Assembly: GCA_022264855.1 (NCBI GenBank)
Contig: JABYQU010000001.1
Span: 434,001 to 498,000, forward strand
DNA length: 64,000 nt
Origin: Lenzites betulinus
Lineage: Eukaryota > Basidiomycota > Agaricomycetes > Polyporales > Polyporaceae
Direction: 5' to 3'
The position numbers were made by a program, and so were the translations under genes. The notes beneath the pieces are model-generated. The model ran no database searches and had not been told where the DNA came from. It worked only from the letters and a program-made list of their open reading frames with translations. Shown piece by piece: positions 36,074 through 48,073 of the stretch (position 1 is the stretch's first letter; the number at the start of each line of letters is the position of its first letter).

Positions 36074-38728
36074 TCACCTCGGCCGCACGGGCGACGAGTC
36101 CGGGTACGCGAACAGGTTGAGCGCGTCGTCCGACGATGGATGGACGCACCCTGCACCGCGTACAGGGCTGCTGTCCGGTTCCTGCCAGTGGTCCGCATGC
36201 CCGTCCCCATCCAGATCGAACGAAACCCGCTTAGAGGGCGCCGGCGTGCGCTGGCCGTACCGGAGTACCTGCCGGGCCCCGCGAGCCCGCTCCTCACGTA
36301 GGGAGATAACGTTCCGCCGTGAGTCCGCGAGGAGGGTCGAGAAGTTCGACTGGCGTCGAGACAGAGAGATGGAGATTGGGGGTGCAGAGATGGATTGGGC
36401 GGGAGTGTGGGCAGGGAAGGGGCGAGAGGTCTGAAAAGATACAGATGCCACCCTGCTTTGTGCCCTAGCCTCGCGCTCGGCACGCAACGAGATGGTGTTC
36501 GTCTGTGCGTCAGCCAGGATGGTTGCGAAGCTAGAAATGCGGCGCCGTGGCGGGGTGTCTTGAAACGCGGTGGACTTCGAGATCTTCCGTGGAGGCGCCA
36601 TGTTTTCTTCGTCGCTAGAGATGTTCTCCTTATACGACAGACCACGAGTCGGGGACTGGGGAGTGGGTGAGGTCTTCCTCTTCTTGCCCTGCTTCACCAT
36701 CGGCATTGACGTGGGCCGGCATGCTGATACAGACTCGTCGCCACAGTCCATAACGCGCGGCACATTGCTCGAGGAACCACGGGCAGCATCGAGAGCCTGG
36801 CGGACCAGCGACTCCGGGCGGGGCCGGGGGGGCAAGGACAGCGCAGCGTCGGTGCTTGAGATTTTGCGACGTCTGCTCGTGTTGCAGTCGTTCTTCGCCT
36901 TCTTCGTGAGCGCAGGTGCGGGGGACTTGAGCACCCATGAGCCCACCATCTCCTCCCACTGCCACTCGCCCTCCCCGGCTGGAGTTGGGAGACCATCCGC
37001 CCCCCGTGCGGGTCCGCAACCGAAGCACCGACGTTCGGCGTCCTCGACACGATCCATCAGCTCGAGACGGAGACTGTACAACTGACTCTGGCTGAGCTTG
37101 CGCCCGGGGGTAGTCATACTCTGAGTAACCGTGGGAGAGGAAATCAGCTCTTCGATGTGCTGAAGCGCAGCGAGCCATAGCGCCGCTTCGCACTTGAGCA
37201 GGCCATGGGTGCGCATAGGTCCGGCGAGCGCGGAGAGTGCTTCCATCCCGGTGCCGTGCACGTCGGCCAACGTAGGAGGGGGCGTGGGGGTGTTTGAGTG
37301 TTCGGATTCGGCAAGAGGCATGGCGAACAGCTCGAAGCGTGGAAGGGGGAAGATGTGAGAGACGAGTCCGTCGAATGTACTGGCCTTGATATGGGCTGAG
37401 TGCAGAATGTCCCGTAGCTCAGAAAGGCCGTGTGGATGAAGAGAGGCGGCGTGCGGAGACGCCAAACAATATGCGGCCAGACAGACTAGTGCATTCGCCA
37501 GGCAGGCGGGAGGAGAGTGGGGTGGCTCGTCGCTGACGTGCAGGTCGTGAGGCGCGATATTCGTCAAGAAGTTCACGCAAGCGTCAAACTCGTCAGCTTC
37601 ATCCGAGGTGGACGCATGGAGCCGGTCAAGCATTGAAATTGTCCACTTGGCCAGTCGCTCAAGCCCGTCGTCGAGGCCTTCAAGCGGCTCCTTCCCGGCT
37701 TTTGTTCCTGGTCTCGTCTTCGGCGTATTCTCTGCGATGGCCACGGCCAGCCCTGAACACAGAGGAACGAAACAGCCTGCTAGATCGCGTTCACGTAGTT
37801 CGCGCGCGAGCCGGATCATCGCTTTGGACGTCCACGCGTGTAACTTAGACGTCGAGGGTTGAGACAGTGTGTCGACCAGAACTCGGGAGAAGGTGCGGTC
37901 ATTGAGGATGGATGTAGAGCAAGTCCCTCGCAGAGTGCTTAGGAAGTTTTTGTGTGCGGGATGTGAGAGAGGGCAAGAATAGGTTGAATGTGTACGCGGT
38001 TTGATTGCCACGCCGAAGAGGCAGGATAGGACGACGCGGGCCTCGGCAAGAAGCTTGTGTGAGAGGCAAACATCGAGGAGAGCGTTCAATAGGGTTGGAT
38101 GGTGCGGACATGTTTCCAGCACGTAGGTGAGAGTGTGTGCGATGAACATGTGTCTAGAAATATGTTTATTCAGTTATACTGCGTTGACCCTCTGTGGTAA
38201 CACTGTAAGCACTCACGGACGATACGCAGCGGGAACTTCATCATATAGCCCGTCGATCACTTGGGCGCCGACGTCGTCTGTGGTTCCGTTCGACTGTTCG
38301 GACTCGTCCATAGCTGCCTCGATCTCGGACTGGACGTGCTCGCCAATTAGTCTGGCACAGATGGTTGCCAATGAAGGAACGCGAGCGGGATCCTCGTCGG
38401 AAGACGATCTTGTGCTTGCAAGGGCGCACTGAACTATATTCCGGAAAGCATCCCGCACCTCGTAAATGCGTTTAGATAGTTGCATGTTCTCGACGATGGC
38501 CCGGTCGAGATGTAGTCTGCTTCCGAGGTTATCCAAAGACTGTAGAATAGCAAGAGGAGGAGTAGCATCTTCGTCTTGTACCCTCGCCGGAGGGTGTCTG
38601 TGAGAGTTCCCATAGGTTACCGAAACGGCTGGTTTACGAGGGGCAGAGTCGAAAGCGGTAAGACTGGTGCATTTCATACGCAAGGATCTCAGTTGGCGAT
38701 TGATCTTGGAGGTGCATAGTTCCGCCAT
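36074..38728 (-). CDS. Hypothetical protein, 863 residues, with duplicated C-terminal motif
   Basis: Two exons, 38728-38217 and 38153-36074, join in frame (GTGAGT donor, TTTCTAG acceptor). The first 600 residues look like a helical folded protein (for example LHLDRAIVENMQLSKRIYEVRDAFR and MFIAHTLTYVLETCPHHPTLLNALLDVCL). The last 250 are Ser/Arg/Pro-rich with basic clusters. Within the tail a motif of about 20 residues occurs twice: FATILADAQTNTISLRAER and FSTLLADSRRNVISLREER. Basic stretches such as KQGKKRKTSP suggest a nuclear protein (inference). The start at 38728 (MAELCTSKINRQLRS) is chosen because it fits a 266-bp divergent gap to MCM2. I recognise no enzyme motif and cannot name the family. 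Confidence 0.7.
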
Positions 38729-38994
38729 ACAGTCCGGTTGCGCAGAGAAGATGGGGGGGAGGTATCCGGTGTAATGACCCCAGAGGTGGTTGTGGTAAGG
38801 TATCAAGAAGGGATAAGTCCTGCTGCACATTGTGCGCCGATCCGAGACCGACGCGCCTTGAACTTGGGCGCTAGACGCGATTGTGGCAATTTGCAACTCC
38901 GCCGTAATGAGCGCGACGCGTCGTGTAAACCTTGTCTTACCTCTTCCCTCCTCCTTCCACATCCTCCAGACGCGTAGCTGCTGCAAATCCTTCG
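38729..38994. promoter_or_regulatory. Divergent promoter, hypothetical protein / MCM2
   Basis: A 266-bp gap between two start codons facing away from each other. A pyrimidine-rich stretch (CCTCTTCCCTCCTCCTTCC) lies just upstream of the MCM2 ATG. No clear TATA box and no confident ACGCGT-type cell-cycle box were seen, although an ACGCGTAG lies at about 38970. Confidence 0.45.
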
Positions 38995-41900
38995 ATGGCT
39001 GTATGTTTCTTATCCATATCAACTTGATTTCCTGGCTTACCGGCGTCCGCAGACTCCTCGTGGTGCAAAACGCCCTCGTTCAGTCACACCTCCACGGGGG
39101 TCATCACCTGCGGGACCTTCACGCGCCGAACGCGACGAAGACTCCTCTCTACCCCCCTCATCTCCCCCTGCGCCATTTTCAGATACGGATGAGAGCTTAG
39201 ATGAACGCGACGCTGTCCGAGATGTAGACGACGACGCTGTAGACGATGAAGACGGTGAAGATCTCTTCGCGGAGGAATTCGAAGAGTACGTTCAGACCGT
39301 TTGCGCCATTCTATTTTCTGATGTAGTCGCTCCAGTGATTACGCTACCAATCAAATACTCGATCGCTACTCTGACCGCGACATCGACGACGAGCAAGATT
39401 TCGATGACTTGACGGCCGCTCAAAGGCGCGCTGCCGAGGCTAGCATGGCCCGGAGGGATCGTCTCGAACGCGGAGGTCGGAGGGGTGCCCGTGCTGCGGC
39501 TCGAAGTCGCATGCCTGAATTTCTTCAGAGCGACGACATGGAGGACGATGACGTTGATGGCGGTCTTTTGGCCGGCATGAAGAAACGGACTCGACGACAA
39601 TACGATGAGCGGAGAGACCTTGATGACTTGGAAGGCATCGATGACGTGAGGTTTTGCCTACCAATACCTGGAGTTCGCGCTGAACAATCTTGCAGGAGCT
39701 TCCGCTAGAGCAACTCAGCGATATCAAAGCAAAGTCCATCGCGGAATGGATTGCGAACGAGCGTGTTCGACGATCTATCGTGAGGCATTTCCGTCAGTTC
39801 CTGATGACCTACGTGGACGAACACGGTGCATCGGTATATGGCCAACGTATTCGACACCTTGGAGAAAGTAAGTCCGCACGTGAAACCTCGGAGGGAGTTA
39901 GCTGACCAGGCTTTCAGACAACTCCGAGTCGTTGGAAGTTTCTTACCTTCACCTTGCATTGTCTAAACCCATCCTGGCGTATTTCCTCACCAACTGCCCA
40001 AGTGCCATGTTGGCGATCTTCGATGAAGTTGCATTGAGCGCCATCCTCCTCTATTATCCTGCCTACGAACGCATCCACTCAGAAGTGCACGTCCGCATCA
40101 CCGACCTTCCCCTCGCCTCCTCCCTTCGCGACCTTCGGCGATCACATCTCAACACGCTTGTCCGAGTTACTGGTGTTGTTACTCGCCGAACAGGCGTATT
40201 TCCCCAGCTCAAATACGTGAAATTCGATTGCCGAAAGTGTGGGGCAGTACTCGGTCCCTTCTATCAGGATTCGACTAGGGAAGTCAAGATCAGCTACTGT
40301 CCTAATTGCGAGGGTAAGGGGCCATTCGCCGTGAACTCAGAACAGGTATGCCAAGGATTGACGACATCGAAGGCGGATGCTGACGCATTCGCAGACGGTG
40401 TACAGAAACTACCAGAAGATGACCCTACAGGAATCTCCTGGTTCGGTGCCACCTGGTCGTCTTCCACGACACAGGGAGGTCGTCCTACTGTGGGACTTGA
40501 TCGATCGAGCTAAACCTGGGGAGGAGATTGTGAGTGCAACTCCAGCTATCGCGCACTCAGCGCTCATTCTTCGTCAGGAAATCACCGGCATCTATCGCAA
40601 CAACTTCGATGCGGCGCTCAACTCCAAGAACGGTTTCCCGGTGTTTTCGACAATCCTCGAAGCGAACCACGTCAACAAGAAGGAGGACCAGTTTGCCGCC
40701 TTCCGCTTGACCGAGGACGACGAGAAAGAGATCCGAGATCTTGCGCGTGACGATCGCATTCGTAAACGCATTATCAAGTCCATAGCTCCTTCGATCTACG
40801 GACACGAGGACATCAAGACCGCTATCGCACTGTCGCTCTTCAGCGGCGTTTCCAAAGACATCAACCGCAAGCATCGCATCCGTGGAGACATCAACGTGCT
40901 ACTTCTCGGCGACCCAGGAACAGCGAAGTCGCAGTTCTTGAAGTATGTCGAGAAGACTGCGCACCGTTCCGTCTTTGCTACCGGCCAGGGCGCATCGGCT
41001 GTTGGTCTGACAGCGAGTGTGCGTAAGGACCCCATCACCCGCGAATGGACCCTCGAAGGTGGCGCGCTCGTGCTAGCGGACAAGGGAACATGCCTCATTG
41101 ACGAGTTCGACAAGATGAACGACGCCGACCGGACGTCTATCCACGAAGCGATGGAACAGCAGTCGATCTCTATCTCCAAAGCCGGTATCGTCACCACCCT
41201 CCAGGCGCGGTGCGCGATCATTGCCGCGGCTAATCCGCTTCGCGGCCGCTACAATCCCACTATTCCATTCCAGCAGAACGTCGAGCTGACGGAACCCATT
41301 TTGTCTCGTTTCGACGTGCTGTGCGTAGTGAAGGACACGGTGGATCCTGTGCAAGACGAGCTGCTCGCCCGCTTCGTCGTCGGCAGCCATCTGCGAAGCC
41401 ACCCGAAATTCGAAGCGGACAAGGAAGAGATGGACGTCGGAACCACTCTTGACGCAGACGTGAGTGTCGCCGAGTCATCGCAACGCGCTGTGCTGACGCA
41501 TAGCCAAAGATTATTCCTCAAGATCTGCTCCGAAAGTACATCATGTATGCGAAGGAGAAAGTGCGCCCGAAGCTGTATGACCTCGACCACGATAAGCTCA
41601 CGCTGCTCTTCGTCGACTTGCGTCGCGAGTCGCTCGCCACGGGCTCTTACCCCATTACCGTGCGGCATCTGGAGAGCATGATCCGCATGGCGGAAGCGAG
41701 CGCGAAGATGGCGCTACGCGAGTACGTCCGCGCTGACGATATCGACCTCGCCATCTCCGTCACTGTCGGGAGCTTCGTGAACGCCCAAAAGATGTCGATC
41801 AAAAAGACACTCGAGCGAGTAAGTTCGCTCTTCGGTTCCGACCTTGGAGTAGTTTCGCTGATTGCACCTGTGCGATAGGGCTTCCGCAAGTATCTTACGC

Positions 41901-42211
41901 AGGCGCGCGATCACGAGGAGCTGCTCGCATTCCTCTTGGGCCAGATCGTCAAGGAGAAGGCCCGCTACCATCAGCTGCAGAGGCACACCCAGCCCGACTC
42001 CGTTACCGTCAAGGTCACGGAACTCGATGAACGCGTACGTCGCCTTTCAGGCTCTCCCGCAGTGCCGTCTAACTAATTCGTGATCTAGGCTAAGGAGCAC
42101 GACATATACGATACCACCCCCTTCCTCCGGTCTAAGCTCTTCGCGGCCAACGGGTACAAACACAATAACGGAGTCATCGAGAAGATGTTCAAGCGCGGCG
42201 ATGAAGAGTGA
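38995..42211 (+). CDS. MCM2: DNA replication licensing factor MCM2
   Basis: Subunit of the MCM2-7 replicative helicase in the nucleus. Ten exons close in frame to 917 residues: 38995-39000, 39053-39285, 39336-39645, 39696-39867, 39918-40345, 40395-40529, 40578-41459, 41510-41818, 41879-42034 and 42089-42211. The first exon encodes only Met-Ala. An acidic, Ser/Pro-rich N-terminal region matches the Mcm2-specific tail. A C4 zinc finger follows (FDCRKCGAV ... YCPNCEG). The ATPase core shows Walker [10 protein letters not shown], Walker [10 protein letters not shown] and the arginine finger SRFD. The C-terminal winged-helix part ends [34 protein letters not shown] is a highly conserved Mcm2 segment. 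It is divergent from the hypothetical protein at 36.1-38.7 kb. Confidence 0.97.
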
Positions 42212-42569
42212 GCGAGGGATTGGAATCTGTGATATAGGTGCACCCGTCCCGAATTCTCTGCTTTCTACGAGTTTAAGTGAACCTTTGTTGTTTTTGTCTC
42301 TTACACCTGCTGTCTGTCGTCTGCTGTTGAAAATCTATGTGTATTGTTAGAGTCAATTCTGGAGTAACGCGCTCAAGCGGCGCGCGTTCTGGCCACACTG
42401 CCAAACTCAGATGACAGGTTCTGTCATCCGCGATGACTTGAGTGTACGTTTGTGGACATCAGTTATGGTAAACAGCCTGCCGATATCTAGGCTGTGCATG
42501 TGAGTTGCCACCTGGTCACTCTCATGTTTCCTTGCCATGGACTTTTTGTTAATCTTCACTTGTTGCAGA

Positions 42570-43052
42570 TCCTGAGGATCCCTATACTGTCCAATGTGGA
42601 CTGGGCAGTATACAGAGGATACCCATCTGGTGCATATTTACGAGGTCCTGGTACCCTTTCCTATAGATTTCATGCAGCGCTGCTCAAAAGGTGAGCAGTT
42701 CATCTACGCTAGAGGCGAGTACCTGGATATCGATTGGCTTGGCAAACGAATATTGCTAACATTTTGCTGCAGGAAGCCTGTTCAAGCCATGCTTTACGGC
42801 AGTGCGCAGTTCCCTCGAGAGAAGGTTAAGACCTTGCGCCCAGATCTGAGTGTCGAGGAAGTCAGTGCTACCTGCAGTTTCGTGCACAGGTGTCTCACCG
42901 TGGATTCGCGGGCTAGACCTTCCGCGGGGCCAGGAACTGCTCTCGGACGCAAGCTTAGCGTCTTGACCGCTCCAAGGCCAGGAACTGCTCTCGGACGCAA
43001 GCTTAGCGTCTTGACCGCTCCAAGGCCAGGCTGCCTGGGTGTCAAGGACTAG
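42570..43052 (+). pseudogene. SRPK-type protein kinase C-lobe fragment
   Basis: The frame around 42594-43052 reads YTEDTHLVHIYEVLVPFP, CSKGEQF and later a segment ending LTVDSRARPSA. These fit the last part of an SRPK-like kinase domain (the T-x-D-x-H-L helix and the final R-A-x-A motif). There is no trace upstream of the ATP-binding lobe, catalytic loop or DFG motif, so it cannot be an active kinase. A 48-bp tandem duplication follows, ending in GCLGVKD and a stop. An acceptor TTGCAG at about 42570 could mark the start of the surviving exon. SRPK-like genes are numerous in mushroom genomes, so this is probably a remnant of a lost copy. Confidence 0.55.
42928..43023 (+). repeat. 48-bp tandem duplication
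   Basis: Two near-identical 48-bp units, starting at 42928 and 42976, encode the 16-residue unit GTALGRKLSVLTAPRP in frame inside the kinase fragment. Near-identity indicates a recent event. Confidence 0.85.
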
Positions 43053-43876
43053 GGTTTACGCGTACGTGGTGTGATATACCTCTCCTTGCTTCTTCTCTGC
43101 AGCGCGAATCGAAGGCGCTGCAGTACTTACTCTACCGTTCTTTCCACGCCATTTTCCAATTGCTCGACTTTCTTCCCGTACTACTTTAAATAGTCGAACT
43201 AAATGGATTATTCCCGCTCTGATCACGCCTGCGTATGTACCTAGTGGCGCTGTTCTCCATTCGGCGACCTGCACCTTGTACTATTTTGCGCTGCACAGTC
43301 GACGCTATGTCTTGCACTGTTTTCGCCCCGCCTTTCGCCGACACAAGGCACTAGGCTACAGCAAATGGCGCTAAACTGCTCTGAGCCGGGCGCCCGCTTC
43401 CACCTCCGATGCGTCGGGCGCTCCGAAGGCCGACATCCAGGAACGTCATCGACATCATGATCAACGTCGCGCGAATGTTCCTCTAACATGATACTTTGGA
43501 CGAGCACTTCGAGTCTCCAGATATCTGTCACGATGAATAGAATGAGCATTGGGCGTACGATTGGAAGTGAAGCGGACGTATCCGCCTGTGGGCTTATCTG
43601 ACATCATGCACGGTGTGTGGAAGGATCATTGAGAACCGGGGGTTGTCGAGGATGTCGAAAGAGCCAACGCCGGCAGGTTCGCCCCGACATAGGCAGCAAG
43701 CGAGGTCGCTAAGCCAGGGGTAGAACATCTCCCCGATAAGAAAAGCCGGCGACAACACGAGGCGCGGCTTGTCTTCAACCACCGCGCGCACCTCACAAGC
43801 GACCGCGGCTCATTTTTCCTCTCTTTCACGACCCACGACGACGTCGAGCTCAGCGACGACGGCGGCGACGACCACC
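43053..43876. other. Intergenic, no gene recognised
   Basis: About 0.8 kb. The right part is the promoter and leader of the ABC transporter gene. No TATA box stands out and no other coding signal was found. Confidence 0.4.
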
Positions 43877-46800
43877 ATGGCCCCACCGCTTGCGGCACTC
43901 ACGCCGCTCTTCATCCTCCGCGTGCTCTCACCCAGCATTGTCTTTCTAGCTACCCTTTCGTTGTTCTTCGTCCGCCCCCCATCGGCCGAAACAACGAGCT
44001 CACCCTCACCCATCACCGCCGTCGTCGTCGCGACTCGTACGCACCGTCGTGCGCTCATCTACTCTTTCCTTTCTCTTGTAGGCCTCACCTACCTCCTCGA
44101 TGGCCTGGCGTTCGTCGTCTGGGCCGTCATTCGCAAGTCCTGGCCGGCCTTCACCGGGCTCGAAGTCAACGCCGTAGTCGGCCTCGCTGCATTCGCCGGT
44201 CTCGCTGCTCTCGGAGGGTGGAAGGAAGTACGCGGCGCGGAGGTGTGGTCACTCACACGCCTGAAGAACGCCGTCTTCGTCTCCTTGGCGTTAGATATCG
44301 CACAGGTCGTGCTCCTGGCTCTTGCCATTACGCGTGCGTCTCCATATATGCGCTCATGGGTCGTCCCATGGGCTACCAAAACATGTGGCTAAACGCGCTT
44401 TACAGGCCCTCTCTCCACCGTCTATCTTCTGCACCTTGCCTTCCCAAGCTTCCGCGTCCTCTTGCTCGTTCCTCTTTTCTCTGCATTGCTCTTCCCCCGC
44501 GTTTCTTACGTTCCCGTCGAAGCTATCGATGAAGAGACTCCCTCCGACACAAGTCTGCTGCTTCCTGCACAAGACGCCGCCGCGCCATCCTCCGGATTGT
44601 CTCCGTTCTCCGCAGAGGCGAGCAAGTATGGCACCTTCCGCAGCGGCCGTTCTGTGGGGCAAAGCTCCGGACCTACGACGCGTACGCACACGCCCGCACC
44701 CTCAACCGTGCGTGTTCCGCCTCCAAAGGCTCAGGTGGGGTGCTCCTGCACGCTTCTAGTGTGTCTTCTGAGATGCTGAGACGCGTTTTCGATCACATAG
44801 CAGGTGAAGGAGGACATTGCGCTCGATCCGTCATGGCGGGAGATCTTCGCGCGCATCAAGCACATCACGCCTTATCTGTGGCCATCGAAGAGCTTCACAT
44901 TGCAATTCCTTGCCGTGCGTGAAACACATGTTGCTCGCGTGACCCGTGTGTTGACCACACGATCATAGTTCCTGTGTTTCCTGATTATGCTCGTGGGACG
45001 CGTTGTGAACTTCCTCGTTCCCCTCGTGTTTGCACAACTTGTCCGCATTTTCGAGGAGGGCTCGCAAGCGTCACCATGGCCGTACCTTGGCGCATACGTC
45101 GCTCTGCGCTTCCTGCAGGCTACTGGTGGCCTTGCCGCCCTGCGCGACGTGAGTTTGCGTTATAACTACGCGCATATGGCCGGTACTGAAGTTGTTTGTG
45201 ATAGACCTTGTGGATTCCGGTCATGCAATACTCCGACAGAGGTATGTACGCAGCATCGCGACCACGAACACGCTCATTAATATCTTTATCCTCCAGAAAT
45301 GTCACAGTTGTCCTTCGATCACCTTTTGCAGCTCTCATTCGCTTTCCACGCGCGCCGTAAGACTGGCGAGGTTCTGCGCATCCTCGACCGTGGCGCCGCC
45401 ATCAACCACACTTTTGAGGTACGTTTCGTGGTGTCAAGCAAGTACCGTTGCCCTAATAATATGCTCTTGTAGACTCTTGTGTTCAACATCTTGCCGACGT
45501 TCTTCGATATCGTCATCGCACTTGTCTTCTTCGTCTTCTACTTCGAGTGGACCCTCGCTATCGTCATCTTCTTTGTCATGGCTACTTACGGTCAGTAACA
45601 GCATAAAGCCTCCGAGATTATCTTCACTGACCTGTTATGGCTGTCATTCAGTCGCGGCAAGTGTTGTTCTGACTAGGTGGCGCACCAAGCTCCGGAGGCA
45701 GATGAACGACCGCGATGTCGTAATCCGTGGCATTCACACCGACTGCCTGCTGAACTACGAGACCGTGAAGTACTTCAACGGCGAGGCACACGAGGGTGAG
45801 CGCTATCAGGAGGCTATTCGCCAGTACCAGAGCCTTGAGCACAAGGTCATGGGTAAGTGAACTGCCTGAAGTCCTTGAATCACGGCTGACCGGGGCATCT
45901 AGTCTCGCTCAACCTCCTCAACCTCGTGCAGAACTTCATCATTGTAAGAGTGTCTCTGGACTATTTGGTGCATTTTGCTCACAGTTGGCACGTAGACTTT
46001 GGGTCTCCTCATCGGTTCCATGATTGTGGCGATGCGCGTCGTTCGCGGCCAGTCGCAGCCTCACCAGTTTGTATTCTTCATAACCTACCTGGCGCAGCTG
46101 TACGGTCCCTTGAACATGCTCGGGTACCTGTACCGCACGATCAACCAGTCACTCGTCGACACGGAACGTCTCCTCAAACTGCTCAGCGAGCCGACCGAGA
46201 TCAACGACAGGCCGAACGCCCCCGATCTTATCGTTGAGAACGGCGAAATCGAATTTGGTCAGTCGTTAATGTTATCGTTAATACTCCGATCTACGAATGC
46301 TTACCGTGCTGCACAGATAACGTCAACTTCTCTTACGACGGGCGCTCCACAGCTCTGGAGGGTGTCTCCTTCAAGGTGCCCAAGGGCTCCTCTGTCGCGC
46401 TTGTAGGCGAGTCCGGGGCTGGCAAGTCGACCATCTTGCGCTTGTTGTACCGGTTCTACGACCTCAAGGAGGGTGACGGCCGTATCTTGATCGACGGCCA
46501 GGACCTCAGGGATATCACTCAAGGTAGTCTGAGGAAGGCCATTGGTGTCGTGCCTCAAGACCCCGTCCTGTTTAATTCTAGCGTTGGCTACAACATCGCG
46601 TAAGTGCAATGCAGCTGGGGCTGAGGCCTACTACTCACTCACCGTCGTAGGTATGGCAAGTTCGGAGCCACTCAAGACGAGATCGTGGCCGCCGCAAAGG
46701 CCGCCCAAATACACGACCGCATCATGAGCTTCCCTGATGGTTATGACACCAAGGTCGGAGAACGTGGCATCAGACTGAGTGGCGGGGAGAAGCAACGCGT

Positions 46801-48073
46801 CGCTATCGCCCGAACACTGCTCAAGGATCCTCCCATTCTACTTTTGGACGAGGCTACAAGGTCCGGCCGCGTTGATCTGCCTTCCGTGCTGTCGCCCGTA
46901 CTCACATGTTCTCCTACGTCAGCGCTCTGGACACGTCGACTGAGAAGGACATCCAAAAAGCGTTGCAGAACCTCGTCCAGGGACGTTCCTCGCTTTCTAT
47001 CGCGCACCGGCTTTCTGTGAGTACCTCTTCGGTATCAGATAACGAAGCTTCGCTGAATCCCCGCACGTCTAGACCATCGCATCCGCTGACCTGTGAGTGA
47101 AAATTTCTGGTACCACGAATATGGCGCGAGCTTACTAAACGATTCCGGCAGGATTCTTGTTTTGAAAGATGGGCGCATCGTCGAACAGGGCACCCATGGC
47201 GAACTTCTTGCGCAGGGTGGCATCTTCGCCGCGATGTGGGCTGATCAGGTGTCCAGCACGGACGAGGCCGTGTCCGCGCACCGCAAGTCGGCCGTTGTGG
47301 CTGGGTTCGACGTGGAGGGTACGACGGAGAGCCCTGCTGCCATCGCCGAGGACCTCGAGGCTGTTCCTCAGGTTGGCACTGAAGAAATCGCTCAGGACGC
47401 ACTGGCAGATAGCGAGACCGCAGTGGAAGCGACGATTCCCGCTGAGAGCGCCGCACCCGTGGCGTTCCCCTCTACGGATGACGCCGAGGAAGCAGTAGAA
47501 GCCGCCCCCGAACCTAGTGCCGTTGCCGTACCTGACGCCCCCGCCGCCCCCGTTGCATTCCCCAGCTCGGACGATACCGCGCCCGTCTCGTTCCCATCGA
47601 GCGACGCTGCGCCCCTCGCGTTCCCCTCTTCCGACAGCCCGGCCCCACTTGCGTTCCCCGGCTCGCCGGAGACGGGTTCCCAGCGCGAGGGTTCTGTCGC
47701 CGAGCGTGCGCAGACCCCCGGCGTGACCTTCCAGGACACAAATACGCCGGAGCGCACTGGCACGCCTGACCCGGAGACGGATGGCCGGCGCAGGCGTACG
47801 CTGTCGACGCAGGGCATCCAGCGCCTTGCGCGCCGCATTTCGATCACGACGCGCAGGCAGGGCTCGAGCACGTCGATCCCCGCGCTCGCGGGCTCGTTTA
47901 TCCCGGGCTTGAAGCGTGAGGGCACGTCGAACTCGAACAAGGACGAGGGCGGCTCCTCGAAGGACACGCCGAAGGACAGCCCGAGCGGGAGCGTGGCGAG
48001 CGACATTGGCAAGCCCAAGGGCTCGAAGATCAGGAAGGAGAAGAAGGAGAAGAGGAAGTCGACGCTGTCCTGA
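43877..48073 (+). CDS. HMT1: HMT1/ABCB6-type half ABC transporter with long repeat-bearing tail
   Basis: ATP-driven exporter of the heavy-metal-tolerance type, which in fission yeast moves metal-thiol conjugates into the vacuole. Fifteen exons close in frame to 1128 residues: 43877-44333, 44406-44734, 44804-44914, 44969-45148, 45205-45241, 45297-45418, 45473-45590, 45652-45852, 45903-45943, 45996-46257, 46317-46599, 46651-46860, 46923-47016, 47073-47092 and 47152-48073. An extra N-terminal membrane domain (about five helices) separates it from Atm1. It has a six-helix core with [14 protein letters not shown], Walker [10 protein letters not shown], signature LSGGEKQR, Walker [13 protein letters not shown] and H-loop IAHRLS. 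After the last strand a tail of about 270 residues carries repeated AFPSSD-like units and ends in [10 protein letters not shown]. The ATG at 43877 has an excellent context (ACCACCATGG). An upstream in-frame extension has no ATG. Confidence 0.92.

Noticed and set aside
43769..43876. Upstream extension of the ABC transporter frame
   Set aside because: The extension begins at TTG, not ATG. The ATG at 43877 has a near-perfect initiation context.
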